Shown here in pieces: positions 1 to 9,870 of a stretch of DNA of 64,000 nucleotides (position 1 is its first letter; each line of letters starts with the position of its first letter). The notes beneath the pieces are model-generated. The model worked only from the letters and a program-made list of their open reading frames with translations, was not told the DNA's origin and did not search any database. Position numbers and translations under genes: made by a program. This DNA is from Pontederia crassipes (Eukaryota; Streptophyta; Magnoliopsida; Commelinales; Pontederiaceae), in contig CM060198.1 of the NCBI GenBank assembly GCA_030549335.1, forward strand, positions 47,581,353 through 47,645,352. The letters run 5' to 3'.

Positions 1-513
1 GAAGAACAATTTTCGGATCAAAACTCACCTTGAATAGCCGATGTTCCCGATTTTCCCCAGGTCGTTTCGCTCGGCTACAGCCTCCGGTAATTTTTCTACG
101 ATGAAAGGATAATGTTAAGTGCCTTATATATGTTTTCCAGAATTATCTCATGACATAAGGCGGTTTGGAAAAATATCCCTTTAAACAGCTCTTCACTTGT
201 CTGCTTCAGCTGCTTGGAACTTAAGTGATGCCCAATCACATTTTTTTTCATAATTAAGTGTTTTAACCCTAATTAGACTTACTTGATCATATTTAAACAT
301 ATATATTATAATATTTATAAATTTTATAATTTATTCCCAATAACCTTATATAATTACTTTGTAAAATTTATCGACAATTAATTGTCATTATTCTCTAATT
401 GGAATATTAATTATTATATGCAAATATCACTAAATGAACATTTAAACTAACTTAATATGTTAATTATATGCATGATTATGCAGAAATGCCGTTTGTAGAG
501 TACGTCCGTGACA
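1..513 (-). mobile_element. Ty3/gypsy LTR, partial (family shared with 53325-56056)
   Basis: This is the U3-side part of an LTR in minus orientation; the rest lies left of the window. Read on the minus strand it begins TGTCACGGACG at position 513. Just inside (514-560) lies the typical gypsy 3' end, a purine-rich tract. Positions 1-500 align by eye along their length with 55545-56050. A TATA-like TATATAAGG on the minus strand lies near 121-131 and is also present in the second copy. Because the purine-rich tract abuts the LTR start, this is the 3' LTR of an element whose body should extend to higher coordinates, but only a few dozen bases of that body remain recognisable. Confidence 0.75.
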
Positions 514-560
514 ATTCTCCCCTAAAAGAAAAATTTGTCCCCAAAATTTAGATACATACT
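514..560 (-). other. Polypurine tract and end of gypsy internal region
   Basis: On the minus strand this reads as a G-rich stretch followed by TTTCTTTTAGGGGAG, directly abutting the LTR. Plant chromovirus pol genes commonly end with this arrangement; the element at 16725-16765 ends the same way on the plus strand. From about 561 to 950 I see AT-rich sequence without a recognisable pol domain, so the internal region appears truncated or badly decayed. Confidence 0.6.
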
Positions 561-954
561 CCGAAGAATAAGAATGAATACTTCCTTCTTATTTGGTCAT
601 TCTCACTTCCAACTTTCTCTTCACTTGAACGATTTGTTTTTCCTATAACAAAAACACTAAATGAATTTTTCAATTTTGAAGTTCATTTTTCTTGACTCTT
701 ATAATTTATACTTTATTTTCTTCTCAAGACGAATTCTCTTACACTCAAATAGATTGAGTTGCTCTTTATGTGCAGAAGGGTACTCTGCAATTTATTGATG
801 GTGCAATATTTGATTCTATATGAGCAGAAGGTAATTGTATGTATTATTCTTTGTTGATGTTCTACTCCCTTTGGTTTTTGCTTTAACACATAGCACAGCA
901 AAATATCATACCGTAAAGAGATAAGAAAAAGTTGATTATTGCATTAACCTATAT

Positions 955-1560
955 GTGTTAGCACCCATTGTACGTGGACATAATAACAAGGGTTTGAATA
1001 CCAATGGAGGATTAGGTAGAATAGCAAGGAAGATCTATGTTTTACTTGATGATGACATAATGACAAACACAATATGTAATTTGATTTTGATTTTTTTTGT
1101 GTCAACAAGTATGTCAAAAAATCACCAAGAAGTTCCAAGATGTTTGTTTGGGATGCTTTACAGGATTTGACATTGATCATTCTTATGATTTATGCTTTGA
1201 TATCTATAATTGTTGGATTTCTAATTGAAGACCGGTCAAAAGGTGCATACGATGGTTTAGAAATTTTACTTAGCATATTCCTCGTCATAGTTATAACAGC
1301 AACAACCATTGCAATTTACAGACTTAGATAAGGAAAAGAAAAAGATCTTGGTCCAGGTGATCAAAGATGGACACAAACAGAAAATCATGTTTATGATTTG
1401 GTGGTCGGAGATGTAGTACATATAATAATTAGAGATATTGTTCTAGTTGATGGATTATACGTATATGGTTATACATTGTTGATTGAAGAGTCCAGCTTGT
1501 CCGCAAAGGATTTGATCGATACCATTGAAGAAATATTAAAGATATCATGAATACACAATA
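955..1560 (+). pseudogene. Autoinhibited Ca2+-ATPase (ACA type) fragment
   Basis: The plus strand encodes an N-terminal slice of a P-type IIB calcium pump. At 955-1060 there is a degenerate match to the pre-transmembrane segment (GGLGRIARKI, compare GGVxGIAxxL). At 1140-1331 lie FVWDALQDLTLIIL and GAYDGLEILLSIFLV, typical of TM1-TM2 of ACA1/ACA4/ACA11-like pumps. At 1332-1515, after frame changes, come KEKK and then DLVVGDVVHIII and DGLYVYGYTLLIEESSLS, which in intact pumps precedes the TGES actuator loop. Here the loop is lost (SLSAK instead of SLSGES) and the sequence runs out. There are at least one stop (at 1329-1331) and several frameshifts, and no catalytic DKTGT region. It is clearly a relic; whether it was a gene fragment in place or was carried in by a transposon is unknown. 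Confidence 0.8.
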
Positions 1561-1670
1561 TCTCTAGTGGTGGAACTTAACAAATAAATAGTTGACCCAA
1601 TACATGTCAAAATCTCATATAGGCCTATATATCATGGACATAACTTTCTTTCATTTTTTTTCGTAGGTAA

Positions 1671-1817
1671 CACTACAAGAAAAAATGCTTTTAACGGTCA
1701 GATAACTCGTCGTTGAAAGAGAAAATCTGGTCGTTAAAGATATTTAAAGATGGGATATATCTGGTCATTAAAGATATTTAAAGATGGGATATATCTGGTC
1801 GTCGCGGGTAACACTCA
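1671..1817 (+). mobile_element. CACTA transposon terminus with 34-bp subterminal repeat
   Basis: CACTACAAGAAAAA at 1671 is a typical CACTA-superfamily terminal inverted repeat. It is followed by a direct repeat of a 34-bp unit at 1729-1762 and 1763-1796 (units begin GGTCGTTAAAG and GGTCATTAAAG). Subterminal repeats of this kind are the transposase-binding arrays of CACTA elements. No matching opposite end of the same family was found, and no transposase follows; the SINE at 1831 interrupts what remains. The subterminal motif (GGTCGTTAAAG) differs from the GCGTC-type motif of the CACTA elements at 19213 and 41322. Confidence 0.65.
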
Positions 1818-1830
1818 TGAGTTTGATGTG

Positions 1831-2027
1831 TGTTTTTTTTTGTACCAGCCCGGGTTACGAGAGGTCTCCGGTGTTGCTACTAGCACTTGACTAATTCAGA
1901 GCCGAAAAATAGAACAGCCTAATTCCTTGATTAAAGAGTGACTCTAAGGTTCGAACTTGGAGCTACTAGTACCTAACGAATGCTTGGGACTCGGTCCTAC
2001 TAACCAACTGAGTCAGCCTCGCTTGAT
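1831..2027 (-). mobile_element. tRNA-derived SINE with target site duplications
   Basis: On the minus strand, starting near 2027, the sequence has a tRNA-like head: an A-box-like GACTCAGTTGGTTAG and a B-box-like AGTTCGAACCTT. It ends about 195 bp later in an A-rich tail, seen as the T-run at 1833-1840. It is flanked by 13-bp direct repeats, TGAGTTTGATGTG at 1818-1830 and TGAGTTTGATATG at 2028-2040, which differ at one base. An A box, a B box, a poly(A) tail and a target duplication together define a SINE. It sits in the CACTA terminus, so it inserted later. It is not a functional tRNA gene. Confidence 0.82.
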
Positions 2028-2040
2028 TGAGTTTGATATG

Positions 2041-2883
2041 CTTTTATTCAGTAATTTTTAATATCTTATCTATTTTTATTTAAAAAGTTATAATCTGATT
2101 CACATTTTTTTATGTGATGAATAAAAAGATAGGAGATATGATATTCCTCATTTTCATGGGTTCATTAATTGCATGGTATATGCCATTATTCAAAAATGTC
2201 ATACGTACATGGATCTTAACAACCTGAAAAAAAAAAATCAAAATAATTGTAACCAACTAGCTAACTATCCATATAACGAAATCGATCACATATCTGAATA
2301 ATGAAAAAAACATACAAGATATATACTCCTGCGAAATATTTTATTTTATTTTTTTTAAAGTGAAACAAGGTTGTGTCAACTTTAAATTTATTTACTGTGG
2401 ATGTTATAAAAGTTGGATCAATATTATTGTAGAAAAAAGTAGGAAAGAATGCGACTAAGGCTGTGTGAACAATCTATTGAGGCGAATGATCGATATTGGA
2501 GACCCAAATAGCACATTACATTTACAAGGAAATTATAAACTTGAGATCTTATAATTCATTTAGAAAGATAAGATAGAAATTGAAATGAGATCATCTCATT
2601 ATTCAGAAGTTGATCTAAAAGTTTTTCATTAGAAAAGTGCAACAACAAAAAATAACAATTTAACTTTATATAGGAAACCTACTGGGCAGCATCTCCTAAA
2701 ACTTCATATAATAATTCATGTCTTTGGTTCATACTTTCTATTCAAACATCTTCTAAAACTTATCTATTAAATCAATTTTTTAAATCTCCAATCGCCATCC
2801 GAGCACACAATGCAATTATTGGATTGCAAGGGGTGAGCCCAGCTGATCAAGATGGAGCCGTGCCAAATGTTGGGTTTAATTTG
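2041..2883. other. 3' flank of CRINKLY4-like copy A, duplicated at 18390-19019
   Basis: No gene is seen. Positions about 2150-2500 align well by eye with 18385-18660, including a shared ATTCAAAA-TGTCATACGT block and a GAAATATTTTATTTTATTTTT block. This marks the downstream side of a duplicated segment that includes the CRINKLY4-like gene. The two copies diverge between about 2500 and 2800, where copy B has unrelated sequence. Confidence 0.6.
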
Positions 2884-3981
2884 CTAAGTGCACCGTTCGC
2901 ATATGACATTGGAATCAGCACAAGAGGTCGCCGACCCCGCGAAATAGCAAGGGCAAGAGCTTGGTGGGACACAAATTCCATAAACTACTTCTCGACTAAG
3001 AGGCAGTTGGCCATGTTTGGCCGGAGTGCTCCCGGGGATCGTCCACCAACAGAAGACGTTCGTTGATTCCGTCCTCACTCCGCAAGTAAGGCTCCCACTG
3101 GCCACCAGGTACGTGAATGACTCGTCGCCATTCATCGGAGAGTACACACCGACTCCGGCTCCCCAGCACACCACGGTGTTGTAATACTTCCACGTCCGGG
3201 AACCGCAGGTGTGGGTGGAACCCAGAGCGAGGCTCACGAAGTCGAATGGTTCGGCGGACGAGGGAGGGTCGCACTGCCCATGACCGTTGTTCCCGCCGCA
3301 GATGACACGACCGTCCTTGGTAATTCCGCAGGCGTGGTTCTCGCCGGAGACGATGGTGGACATCTCCTCGCCCTCGAAAGCCGGGTAGATATTTTGCGCT
3401 TCAGGGCCCCAACAAACAACTTTGTCTTGGTCGTCGATGGCGCAGAAGAAGCCTCTCCCGGAGGTGAGGGAACGAAAGCGACCGGAGATTTTCGATGGGT
3501 AGCTGGGGTCATTCCGCCACCACCCAATGAACGTGTCATTCTCGTCGGCCGCGCTAATCTGCTCCTCACCGACGACAAGATCCCGGAGAGCAACGTCGAC
3601 GTGGTTCTGATAAGTGTCCTGCAAAACGTGGCTCGTGATGCCTGAGCTTCTATTGCTGCGGGCGTGTTTCCAACAGAAAATATTGGTGCCGCCGGACTGA
3701 AGTCCGCACATGGTGTCGCGCCCGCTCGATATGGAGACGAAAGTGACATTTGGGTATATGTCGAATGGCACCCCGGCGGAGCCGAAGGCTGGTATAGGTA
3801 AGCATTGGATGTTTCTGGGTATAACAGTGGCGAGAATGCCACATACGATTGCGACGGAGCCATCGCCCTCGAGCGGGAAAACGATGGCCAAAGGCGAGGT
3901 CACACCAAAAGCTTCTCCGAAATCAAAAGTCACGGCTATTGTGGCAGCAATCACCGCAACAGCGATGACGGGAAGCTTCAT
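2884..3981 (-). CDS. CRINKLY4-related (CCR-like) receptor ectodomain, kinase-less
   Basis: This is a 365-residue open frame on the minus strand. The ATG at 3979-3981 is followed by a hydrophobic signal-peptide-like stretch (residues 1-25). Residues about 75-310 carry degenerate RCC1/crinkly repeats, each with an SGxxxxCG...VxCW core: VSISSGRDTMCGL, LTSGRGFFCAI, IVSGENHACGI, LALGSTHTCGS, LVASGSLTCGV. At the end is a Cys-rich tail beginning YGICVPPSSCPC. In maize CRINKLY4 and the CCR receptor kinases this ectodomain is followed by more TNFR-like cysteines, a membrane span and a kinase; here the frame stops at ICERCT. The product would be a secreted, ligand-binding-like protein, or a 3'-truncated relic. 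A paralogue (copy B, 39375-40285 plus 19020-19212) stops at the equivalent place, so truncation predates the duplication. The uninterrupted frame, despite decay all around, suggests recent or continuing selection. Confidence 0.75.
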   Translation of the reverse strand: MKLPVIAVAVIAATIAVTFDFGEAFGVTSPLAIVFPLEGDGSVAIVCGILATVIPRNIQCLPIPAFGSAGVPFDIYPNVTFVSISSGRDTMCGLQSGGTNIFCWKHARSNRSSGITSHVLQDTYQNHVDVALRDLVVGEEQISAADENDTFIGWWRNDPSYPSKISGRFRSLTSGRGFFCAIDDQDKVVCWGPEAQNIYPAFEGEEMSTIVSGENHACGITKDGRVICGGNNGHGQCDPPSSAEPFDFVSLALGSTHTCGSRTWKYYNTVVCWGAGVGVYSPMNGDESFTYLVASGSLTCGVRTESTNVFCWWTIPGSTPAKHGQLPLSREVVYGICVPPSSCPCYFAGSATSCADSNVICERCT

Positions 3982-4030
3982 CGGAACTTCCAGTTTGGAG
4001 GCGTACTAAGAAGGTGGGATTTTTCTTGAA

Positions 4031-4040
4031 GATATATATA
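4031..4040 (-). promoter_or_regulatory. TATA-like box of CRINKLY4-like copy A
   Basis: TATATATATC on the minus strand lies about 50 bp upstream of the ATG at 3981. This spacing is short but possible for a plant gene with a very short leader. The corresponding place in copy B (40335-40345) reads GATATACAAG on the plus strand and no longer forms a TATA box. The functional assignment is inference. Confidence 0.4.
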
Positions 4041-4044
4041 GAGG

Positions 4045-4739
4045 AACAACTCCACTGAAAAATATTATTATGAGTTTAGAACGAGTGTACTGCATGTGTA
4101 CTCGTGATTTTAAGATAGTTGCTATATATTTTAATTTGTTGTGTCAGTTGATATGCAGATCTACAAGATCCTCAAATGTTGGATTTTCTGACTTCAAGCC
4201 GGAGGGAGTCAAAAGATATGGTTGCTGCCTGCTGGTCTGTCAGAAAAGAAAAAATATATATGATTACTGGAATCCAACAATAGGAATAAATATGTAAATA
4301 AATAAGACTTAAAAGTTAATTAGAAGTTATTATCAGTTGATTTTGATGGAATGTTGCTATGTTCAATTTACCAAAAAAAAAAAAAATCAAAATATTTCTT
4401 AAGCAAATTTTAATTTCATACTTCTATGAAAGCTGCATGTAACTAATTAATTCGTATAGTTCCGATTTTTCTTTATTTAATTTTTTGAATCTCTATCTTG
4501 TGCATTATTTCTATTTTCTAGCAGCCCGTGATTTTTCAAATTTGAATATATAAAAAAAGGATTGTGCAATTATTCTCTTTTCATAAAATACAGCTAAACA
4601 GACTTGCTTTAAATTAATGAAATTAAAAGTTGTTATCTTATTTAAAAAGTTAAATTAGATATAAAATGATTCTTTTGTTTTGGAAAGGATAGTAACATAA
4701 CAATGAAAGTATTTGACATTAAAATCAAATTAAGATGAA
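4045..4739. other. 5' flank of CRINKLY4-like copy A, duplicated at 40842-41320
   Basis: AT-rich and without a gene. Blocks such as CTCAAATGTTGGAT and CTGACTTCAAGCCGGA (4170-4210) recur at 40945-40980, showing that the duplicated segment extends upstream of the gene to about 4520. Confidence 0.55.
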
Positions 4740-5640
4740 AAAATGGACGTCCCCCCTACTAAAGAGGGGGGACTGTCCCCTCTAGTGCACTAGCCATCCG
4801 ATGTGCATCGCACGGCTGGCACTAATTCATGCAATATTAGGGCAAAAATCACGGTTCATGGTGATTCGCGGCCGGTTCGATGGTTTGAGCGAGGTACAAA
4901 ATGGGGGCTGACCGACTCTTCCCTCCCTACATTCTCTCTCTTCCGGCCGTGTTAACCCTACGTTCGCTGACCTCTCCCTTTGCCAAGCACGATGATGGCG
5001 GAGCGACCTCTAGCACTGGATCTCATTCTTCACGGCGCGATCTCTTCTCACCGCCCTTCAACGACGTGCGCGGCACGATCTCTTCTCACGCCGACGAGCA
5101 TGACGAGCACGATCAGATCTGCGCGTGAGGGAGCTAGATCCAGTGGTCGCCTATCAAATCTGCGCGTTGTCGACTAGATCCGGCCGTCGCCGACCTCGCG
5201 CAACACCGACCCCCTCGCTTGCACCCCGCCGCATGCCGCCACACGACCACTGACCACCCTTGTCCAAGCTCGCCTCCCTGTCCGCCGCTGCTCCAACGCC
5301 AAGTGCCGCCGAGCACGCTGTGACCCCCGCTGCATGCCGCCACCACGCCACACTCCCCCGAGTGCTGCCACATGCCGCACGCCGCTGAACACTACGACCC
5401 TACCGCAAACTGTGAGCACCCCACCGCACGGACCGAGTGCCGCCGCACGCCGCCACCCTGCCGCACTCCCCCGAGTGTCGCCGCATGCCCCGAGCGCTGC
5501 GACCCCGAGCACCCCGCTGCACCCCCGAGCATTGCTGCACGCCCCGCTACCCCGTCGACACCCTCACGCCGCCGAACGCACCCCGCCGACCATAGACATA
5601 TACAATTCATGAGTCTTCATAAGATCATTTGATCTCTAAT
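4740..5640. other. GC-rich, low-complexity block
   Basis: Composition changes abruptly from AT-rich to GC-rich. From about 5170 to 5590 the sequence is a loose repetition of CGCCGCACCCC- and CCCGAGCACCCCG-like phrases. Several frames stay open on both strands only because A/T-rich stop codons are rare here, and none shows a domain. Similar GC-rich blocks lie inside the CACTA elements (22680-23249, 42065-42345, 49553-50000), so this may be the internal GC-rich part of another CACTA relic, possibly the one ending at 8318. From 5640 to 6200 I see only AT-rich sequence without a gene. Confidence 0.35.
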
Positions 5641-6224
5641 TGTTTGATTAATTCTCCATAAGATCATTTGTGATTCATGCAAAATGCAATGAATGTATTT
5701 GATGCAAGTTTGTAATTGTTTAGTGTAATAAGATTACTTGTGTGCTTATTGTCACTTGTGATGGTGTATGTGTGTAGGCTTCATTGCCTTTTTTTTATCT
5801 TTGCACTGACTGGATGACCGGTGTGCTTAATCGGTTGACCATTACTTCGACTGCTAGATTAATCACTCTGCCGCTATTTTGAGCATAACTTTTTGCATAA
5901 TTATCCAAATGATATGATTTTTTATTCTATGGAAAGCTAATATGTCTACAACTTTGATATTCACTAATGTAAAGCTCGTGGACACATAGACAATATAATA
6001 ATCAAAAGTTTAGTGCATGAAGTAGTTCATTCTTATTTAGACTTTTTTGATATTTTAAATATAACTCTAGATCTTTCGAAGATTGTATCATCAAAATTCA
6101 TATTAAATCAAATCCTATAAAATTATCTATATATGTGAATATATAGATTAGATGGAATGGAATGATAATATAATAGAAAAATATGGGACAAAAAATAAAT
6201 CCACTTGGTTTCAAACTTGGTTGG

Positions 6225-6390
6225 GACATCTCAGACTTATAGCCTTGTTCCTCACAATCGCTCCTTGTGATGCAGTGGAACCATGGCAAGTAGGATCTCA
6301 AGATGCAGCAACACCTATTATGCAAGGAATCATTGACTTACATCACGATATCTTTTTCTTCCTCATTCTTATTTTGGTTTTCGTCTGCTT
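6225..6390 (+). pseudogene. cox2: Mitochondrial cox2 5' fragment in nuclear DNA (NUMT)
   Basis: An open frame contains [32 protein letters not shown] and [11 protein letters not shown]. These match the N-terminal intermembrane segment and first membrane helix of plant mitochondrial cytochrome c oxidase subunit II. Homology starts near 6225, inside a frame opening at 6152 that encodes unrelated residues, and stops near 6390, after which the frame runs 11 more codons to a stop at 6424. Only about 55 of the roughly 260 COX2 residues are present; the second helix and the CuA-binding cupredoxin domain are absent. It is therefore a nuclear copy of mitochondrial DNA, or a nuclear copy of a chimeric mitochondrial ORF that already contained a cox2 piece. 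The surroundings are typical nuclear repeats. Confidence 0.85.
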
Positions 6391-6639
6391 TCATACAGTT
6401 AAAGATGAAATTATCAATCTTTGAAACAAGAATTAAAGTGGAGGATCTTTTAGCTCTTTATCGCCGTGGAAGAAAAATATGCTAAGGGGATGCTAATGTG
6501 GTACTATTGTGGGGAAGTTAACATCATTTCACTATGACTCACTTTTATCACTATAGTGACGTGTTGTGAGAAATCTATGCAGATATGGGAAATATCGGTA
6601 TTTGCATACTAGATACACGTATGTGAAGATCAGATTCCC

Positions 6640-8055
6640 TTTTGTTAGAATGTAAATAAGTTTTAAATTTATAATCCCAACTGAACTTCTAAGGTTGCAA
6701 GTATACAACCGTCGTCGATGTACAGAATGGGGTCGAACCACAGAGAGAGAAGTTGTATTTGTTTTTAGAGTTATGTAGCAATGAGAGAATAGAATCTGAT
6801 TTTGATAGTAAGAGAAGTAAGGGTGTATTTTTATATTTTAGATTTTGTAATTTGTTTGTTGTTTTCGTATTTAACTAGAAGACTTGAGGAAAAGAAAACT
6901 TAGAGTAAAATCTCGTTGCTCAACAGTATGTAGAATAGAGGCACAAGAGATCATTCTTATGGAGGAATTTGACAAACAGATCATATTGTTTCTTTTTAAG
7001 GTTACATTCGGATGATGATACTAATAGTGGGTACTTTTCATTCTCACAAAAAGTATCCTTTGGTTCTCCTACTCTCGTATTTGAACCGAGCTACTTCACC
7101 ACTAGGTGATATTATATTAGAAATTCGTAGAAACCCTCTCTTGATGCATTCTACATAAGGGAGTAAAAACCATTATTATAGCTCTTCTCTACGGCCATGC
7201 TAACCTATCGGCTCACAGCATGTTGTTAATCGACATATGTTCCCTTCTCAGGAAACCATCGTGTGAAGAAGAACTTGCTACATAGTGTTCACAAGAATAA
7301 CAATAGGATCAAACACCATGAAAGCACATCATCCGAAATTAAATAAGAACATCAAACTGAGTCCAAATCCATCAAATGATCCCTCAGCCTCAAGTGCTGA
7401 TTAGTTAGACATAACTATGGAGATCACAGACAAAACATTATGAAACTACCACTAAACATTGTTCAGCAAAAATATCCAAAATGTAAAATAGTAAAATGAC
7501 AGACTAAAAGTAGCAAAAGACAACAGCAATGTAGTAGAGTTCCAGCCTCCCTTCTCAGCCCGGCTAGTTCTCTCTCCTCTCAAAGATGACCTGACTTCCT
7601 TCGTGGTTGGCCACCTCAAGCCATCAGGTTGCTTCCATGGATGCTCTCCAATGTTCACATTGCCCCTCGTGATTGCTAGCCAACTCCCCTTCCTTGAGAC
7701 ATTAGTTCCTTTTTATATCTTGGTATCACTTCTATCCACCATTGGATCTTTTACACTTGTCCCTTGTTTAACATCTACTTTTTGTTCAGCCATCTGATGT
7801 GTGATACTTGTATAGTCTATATATCACATTCTCTTTTATTCCTCTTTTTTCCATGAGGCAAGTGGATGTATTACATCTATCCACACCATGCAGCATTTTT
7901 TTTTCTGTAGAGGCAGTTTGCATTCTCTGCCAGACGTCAGATTGTTTGTCTTTTCTGCCAGCTCATCTTATGGTCTTAGCAACATCAGATACCCCATAGG
8001 GACTCTTTTAACTTGGCTCCCGGATACCCCAATGCAGTGCGGGGGTACCTGAAAG
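6640..8055 (-). mobile_element. Probable decayed Athila/Tat-type LTR
   Basis: Near 6689-6745 the sequence GCAAGTATACAACCGTCG followed by GGGGTCGAACCACAGAGAG parallels the start of the Athila LTRs in this window (GCAAGTGCACTAGTCGC...GTGTCGAACCCACGAGG at 56090-56150), in the same orientation. About 1 kb further on, at 7711-7722, the minus strand has a TATA-like GATATAAAAAGG, again as in those LTRs. I cannot place either terminus or a target duplication, and sequence similarity beyond the motif is weak. Small frames in 7450-8000 (for example 7603-7797 and 7452-7658) show no known domain and are probably LTR sequence. Confidence 0.3.
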
Positions 8056-8214
8056 ATAAAATTTTATAAGTTTAGAAGATTTTATCTATGTTTTCTGCAA
8101 AAGAGTTAAGATGATATGGAGATTTCATATATCAAGTAAAAGGTTAAAAATGTAGATTTTATGTTATTTAATTGCTGCGTAAATCAAGAAAATCATACTT
8201 CTACCCTAATAATA

Positions 8215-8318
8215 ATGAGTAAGAAATCCATGTCATCATGACGCTATTGATGTCGACATAGTGTCACCACCTCTTGTAACTCTAAACATTATCGTCAATC
8301 GATAGTTTTCTTGTAGTG
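8215..8318 (-). mobile_element. CACTA transposon terminus
   Basis: TTTTCTTGTAGTG ending at 8318 is the inverted form of CACTACAAGAAAA, a CACTA terminus facing left. The adjacent GACGCTATTGATGTCGACATAGTGTC resembles the GACGC-rich subterminal regions of the CACTA elements at 19213-39374 and 41322-49552. The partner end was not found; the terminus at 1671 belongs to a different subterminal family and its 3-bp flank (TAA) does not match TTA at 8319-8321. Confidence 0.5.
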
Positions 8319-8784
8319 TTATTTATCTTGCACTTTTTCGTAAACACTACTTATTTATATTTATATGTGTATGTATACCATTTATGAGATCATTAATTTA
8401 ATAGGGCTAAAATTATAAGTTATATCCTGTCATTTTTTTTCTTTAAGTTATTCCCTAATCATATAATTAAGATTTAAGAGCATTTACGTCCAAATAAGTC
8501 TGATTGTTGTTAGTAGCATTAACAAGTTATTTTTAAGTAATATTATTAGGATTTCTAGGAGTACTTCAACTGAGCTTTAGGTATTGATGCTAAGCCTCAA
8601 TGCTGGGAAATAGCAATGTCGTGGGACAGGATCGAATGAAGGCCTCCACTGTGTGTGAGACACACACACACATAGAGAGAGATAGAGAGTTGTTCCCTTG
8701 TGTATATGTGAGCGTGTGAGAGAGAGAGAGAGTATTTATGGAATGGTGCAAGTATCACCTTCAAATTTCTTAGCTATCACCACT
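8319..8784. other. Intergenic, with CA/GA microsatellites at 8656-8733
   Basis: No gene is seen. 8656-8690 holds a short (AC)n then (AG)n run, and 8714-8733 a (GA)n run. The last five bases, CCACT (8780-8784), are the left target duplication of the gypsy element that follows. Confidence 0.5.
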
Positions 8785-9344
8785 TGTAATGCTTGGCAAA
8801 CAAGCACACATGGAAAGTTTTTTAAAATCAAAATTTAATGAAAATAAGGAAAGAATTCAATTAGAATTCGAATAAAAAAAGGAAAATGGACAGAGAATCA
8901 GGGGAGTAATCTCCTCCCTGATTTCGGCAGGAAGTCGAAGGACGAGAGGCATAAAAGGGACACGAGGAGGAGCCCTCGCGCCCCTGGGAAAACCTCTCCC
9001 GATCGGCCGACGCCCCCTGTGTCTTCTTCTTCTCCCTTCTCATCAAGGACAATGGGCACTAAAAGAGCGACGAACCGTGCAAGGACAGGAACGATTCAAC
9101 GGACCTTAAATACACCACAGCCATCCTCAACATACGCGCAAGGCCGGCCACACCTCATCGTTGGCCAGGAGCAATCAGAGCCAGAGAAGATGACACACCG
9201 ATCGCCGGTGAACCAAAAAATGAACGAAAGGTACTGTAGATGTTTAATCCCCCTAGAGAATGAAATATTGATCATTTGATGCGTACAAAAATCCTATTAT
9301 GACCCTGAATGCTTGAGCTTCATTTTTCGTATTGTTATCATTGT

Positions 9345-9870
9345 GATTTGACGGTCGAAAGTCGACCAAAAATGGAGAAGAAGACCAACAACTCCGTTCG
9401 ACCGCAGAATCGGTCGACCGATTCATTAAGAACGGTCGACTGATCTTAGAATACACAGACCAATTTTGTTTACGGTTGGTCGATCAATTCAACTCGAATG
9501 GTCAACCGATCTGGCGAGCACTTCGCGCTATTGTGATCTTACGATCGGTCGACCAATCCAATCGGAGTGGTCGACCGATCCCATAATGCATGAAGGCTCT
9601 GCCATGATCGATCGACCGGTCCCATGAGTATGGTCGACAAATCTAGCAGTGTACTCGGTGAAGAGGACGGTCGACCGATACAAGAAGAACGATCGACCGG
9701 TCCAAGAAGAACGGTCGACTGATCCAATAGAGCAGTCAACCAGTCCATAAGGAATGGTCGACCGGTCCAAGTCGATCGGTTCAAGTTGACCGGACCAATG
9801 GAAAAAGGTCGATCGATTCAAAGAACGGTCGACCGGTCCAACCAAACCGACCGATCGAGACCGACCAACC
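9345..9870. repeat. Dispersed GTCGAC-centred palindrome array in the LTR
   Basis: About eighteen degenerate copies of a 14-bp motif with consensus near CGGTCGACCGATCC lie roughly 25-35 bp apart. The core GGTCGACC is a perfect palindrome. Because the core is self-complementary, both strands give long open frames here (for example 9528-9977 on the minus strand) that encode only repeated VDRS-type residues and are artefacts. The same array is in the 3' LTR at 17345-17735. Confidence 0.8.

Noticed and set aside
1985-2027. tRNA gene suggested by A- and B-box-like words
   Set aside because: No cloverleaf can be completed; poly(A) tail and target duplication show it is a SINE head.
2884-3981. RCC1/UVR8-type nuclear regulator
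   Set aside because: Signal peptide, SGxxxxCG-VxCW repeat cores and a Cys-rich tail fit the CRINKLY4/CCR ectodomain rather than cytosolic RCC1 proteins.
5134-5632. Several overlapping frames of 80-112 codons on both strands
   Set aside because: GC-rich low-complexity sequence with few A/T-rich stop codons; no motif and no consistent start.
7603-7999. Two 63-codon hydrophobic plus-strand frames
   Set aside because: No homologous motif; more likely part of a decayed LTR in minus orientation.
1671-8318. Single CACTA element spanning the CRINKLY4-like copy A
   Set aside because: The two termini have different subterminal sequences and flanks TAA versus TTA do not form a 3-bp duplication; copy A flanks also match copy B outside any such element.
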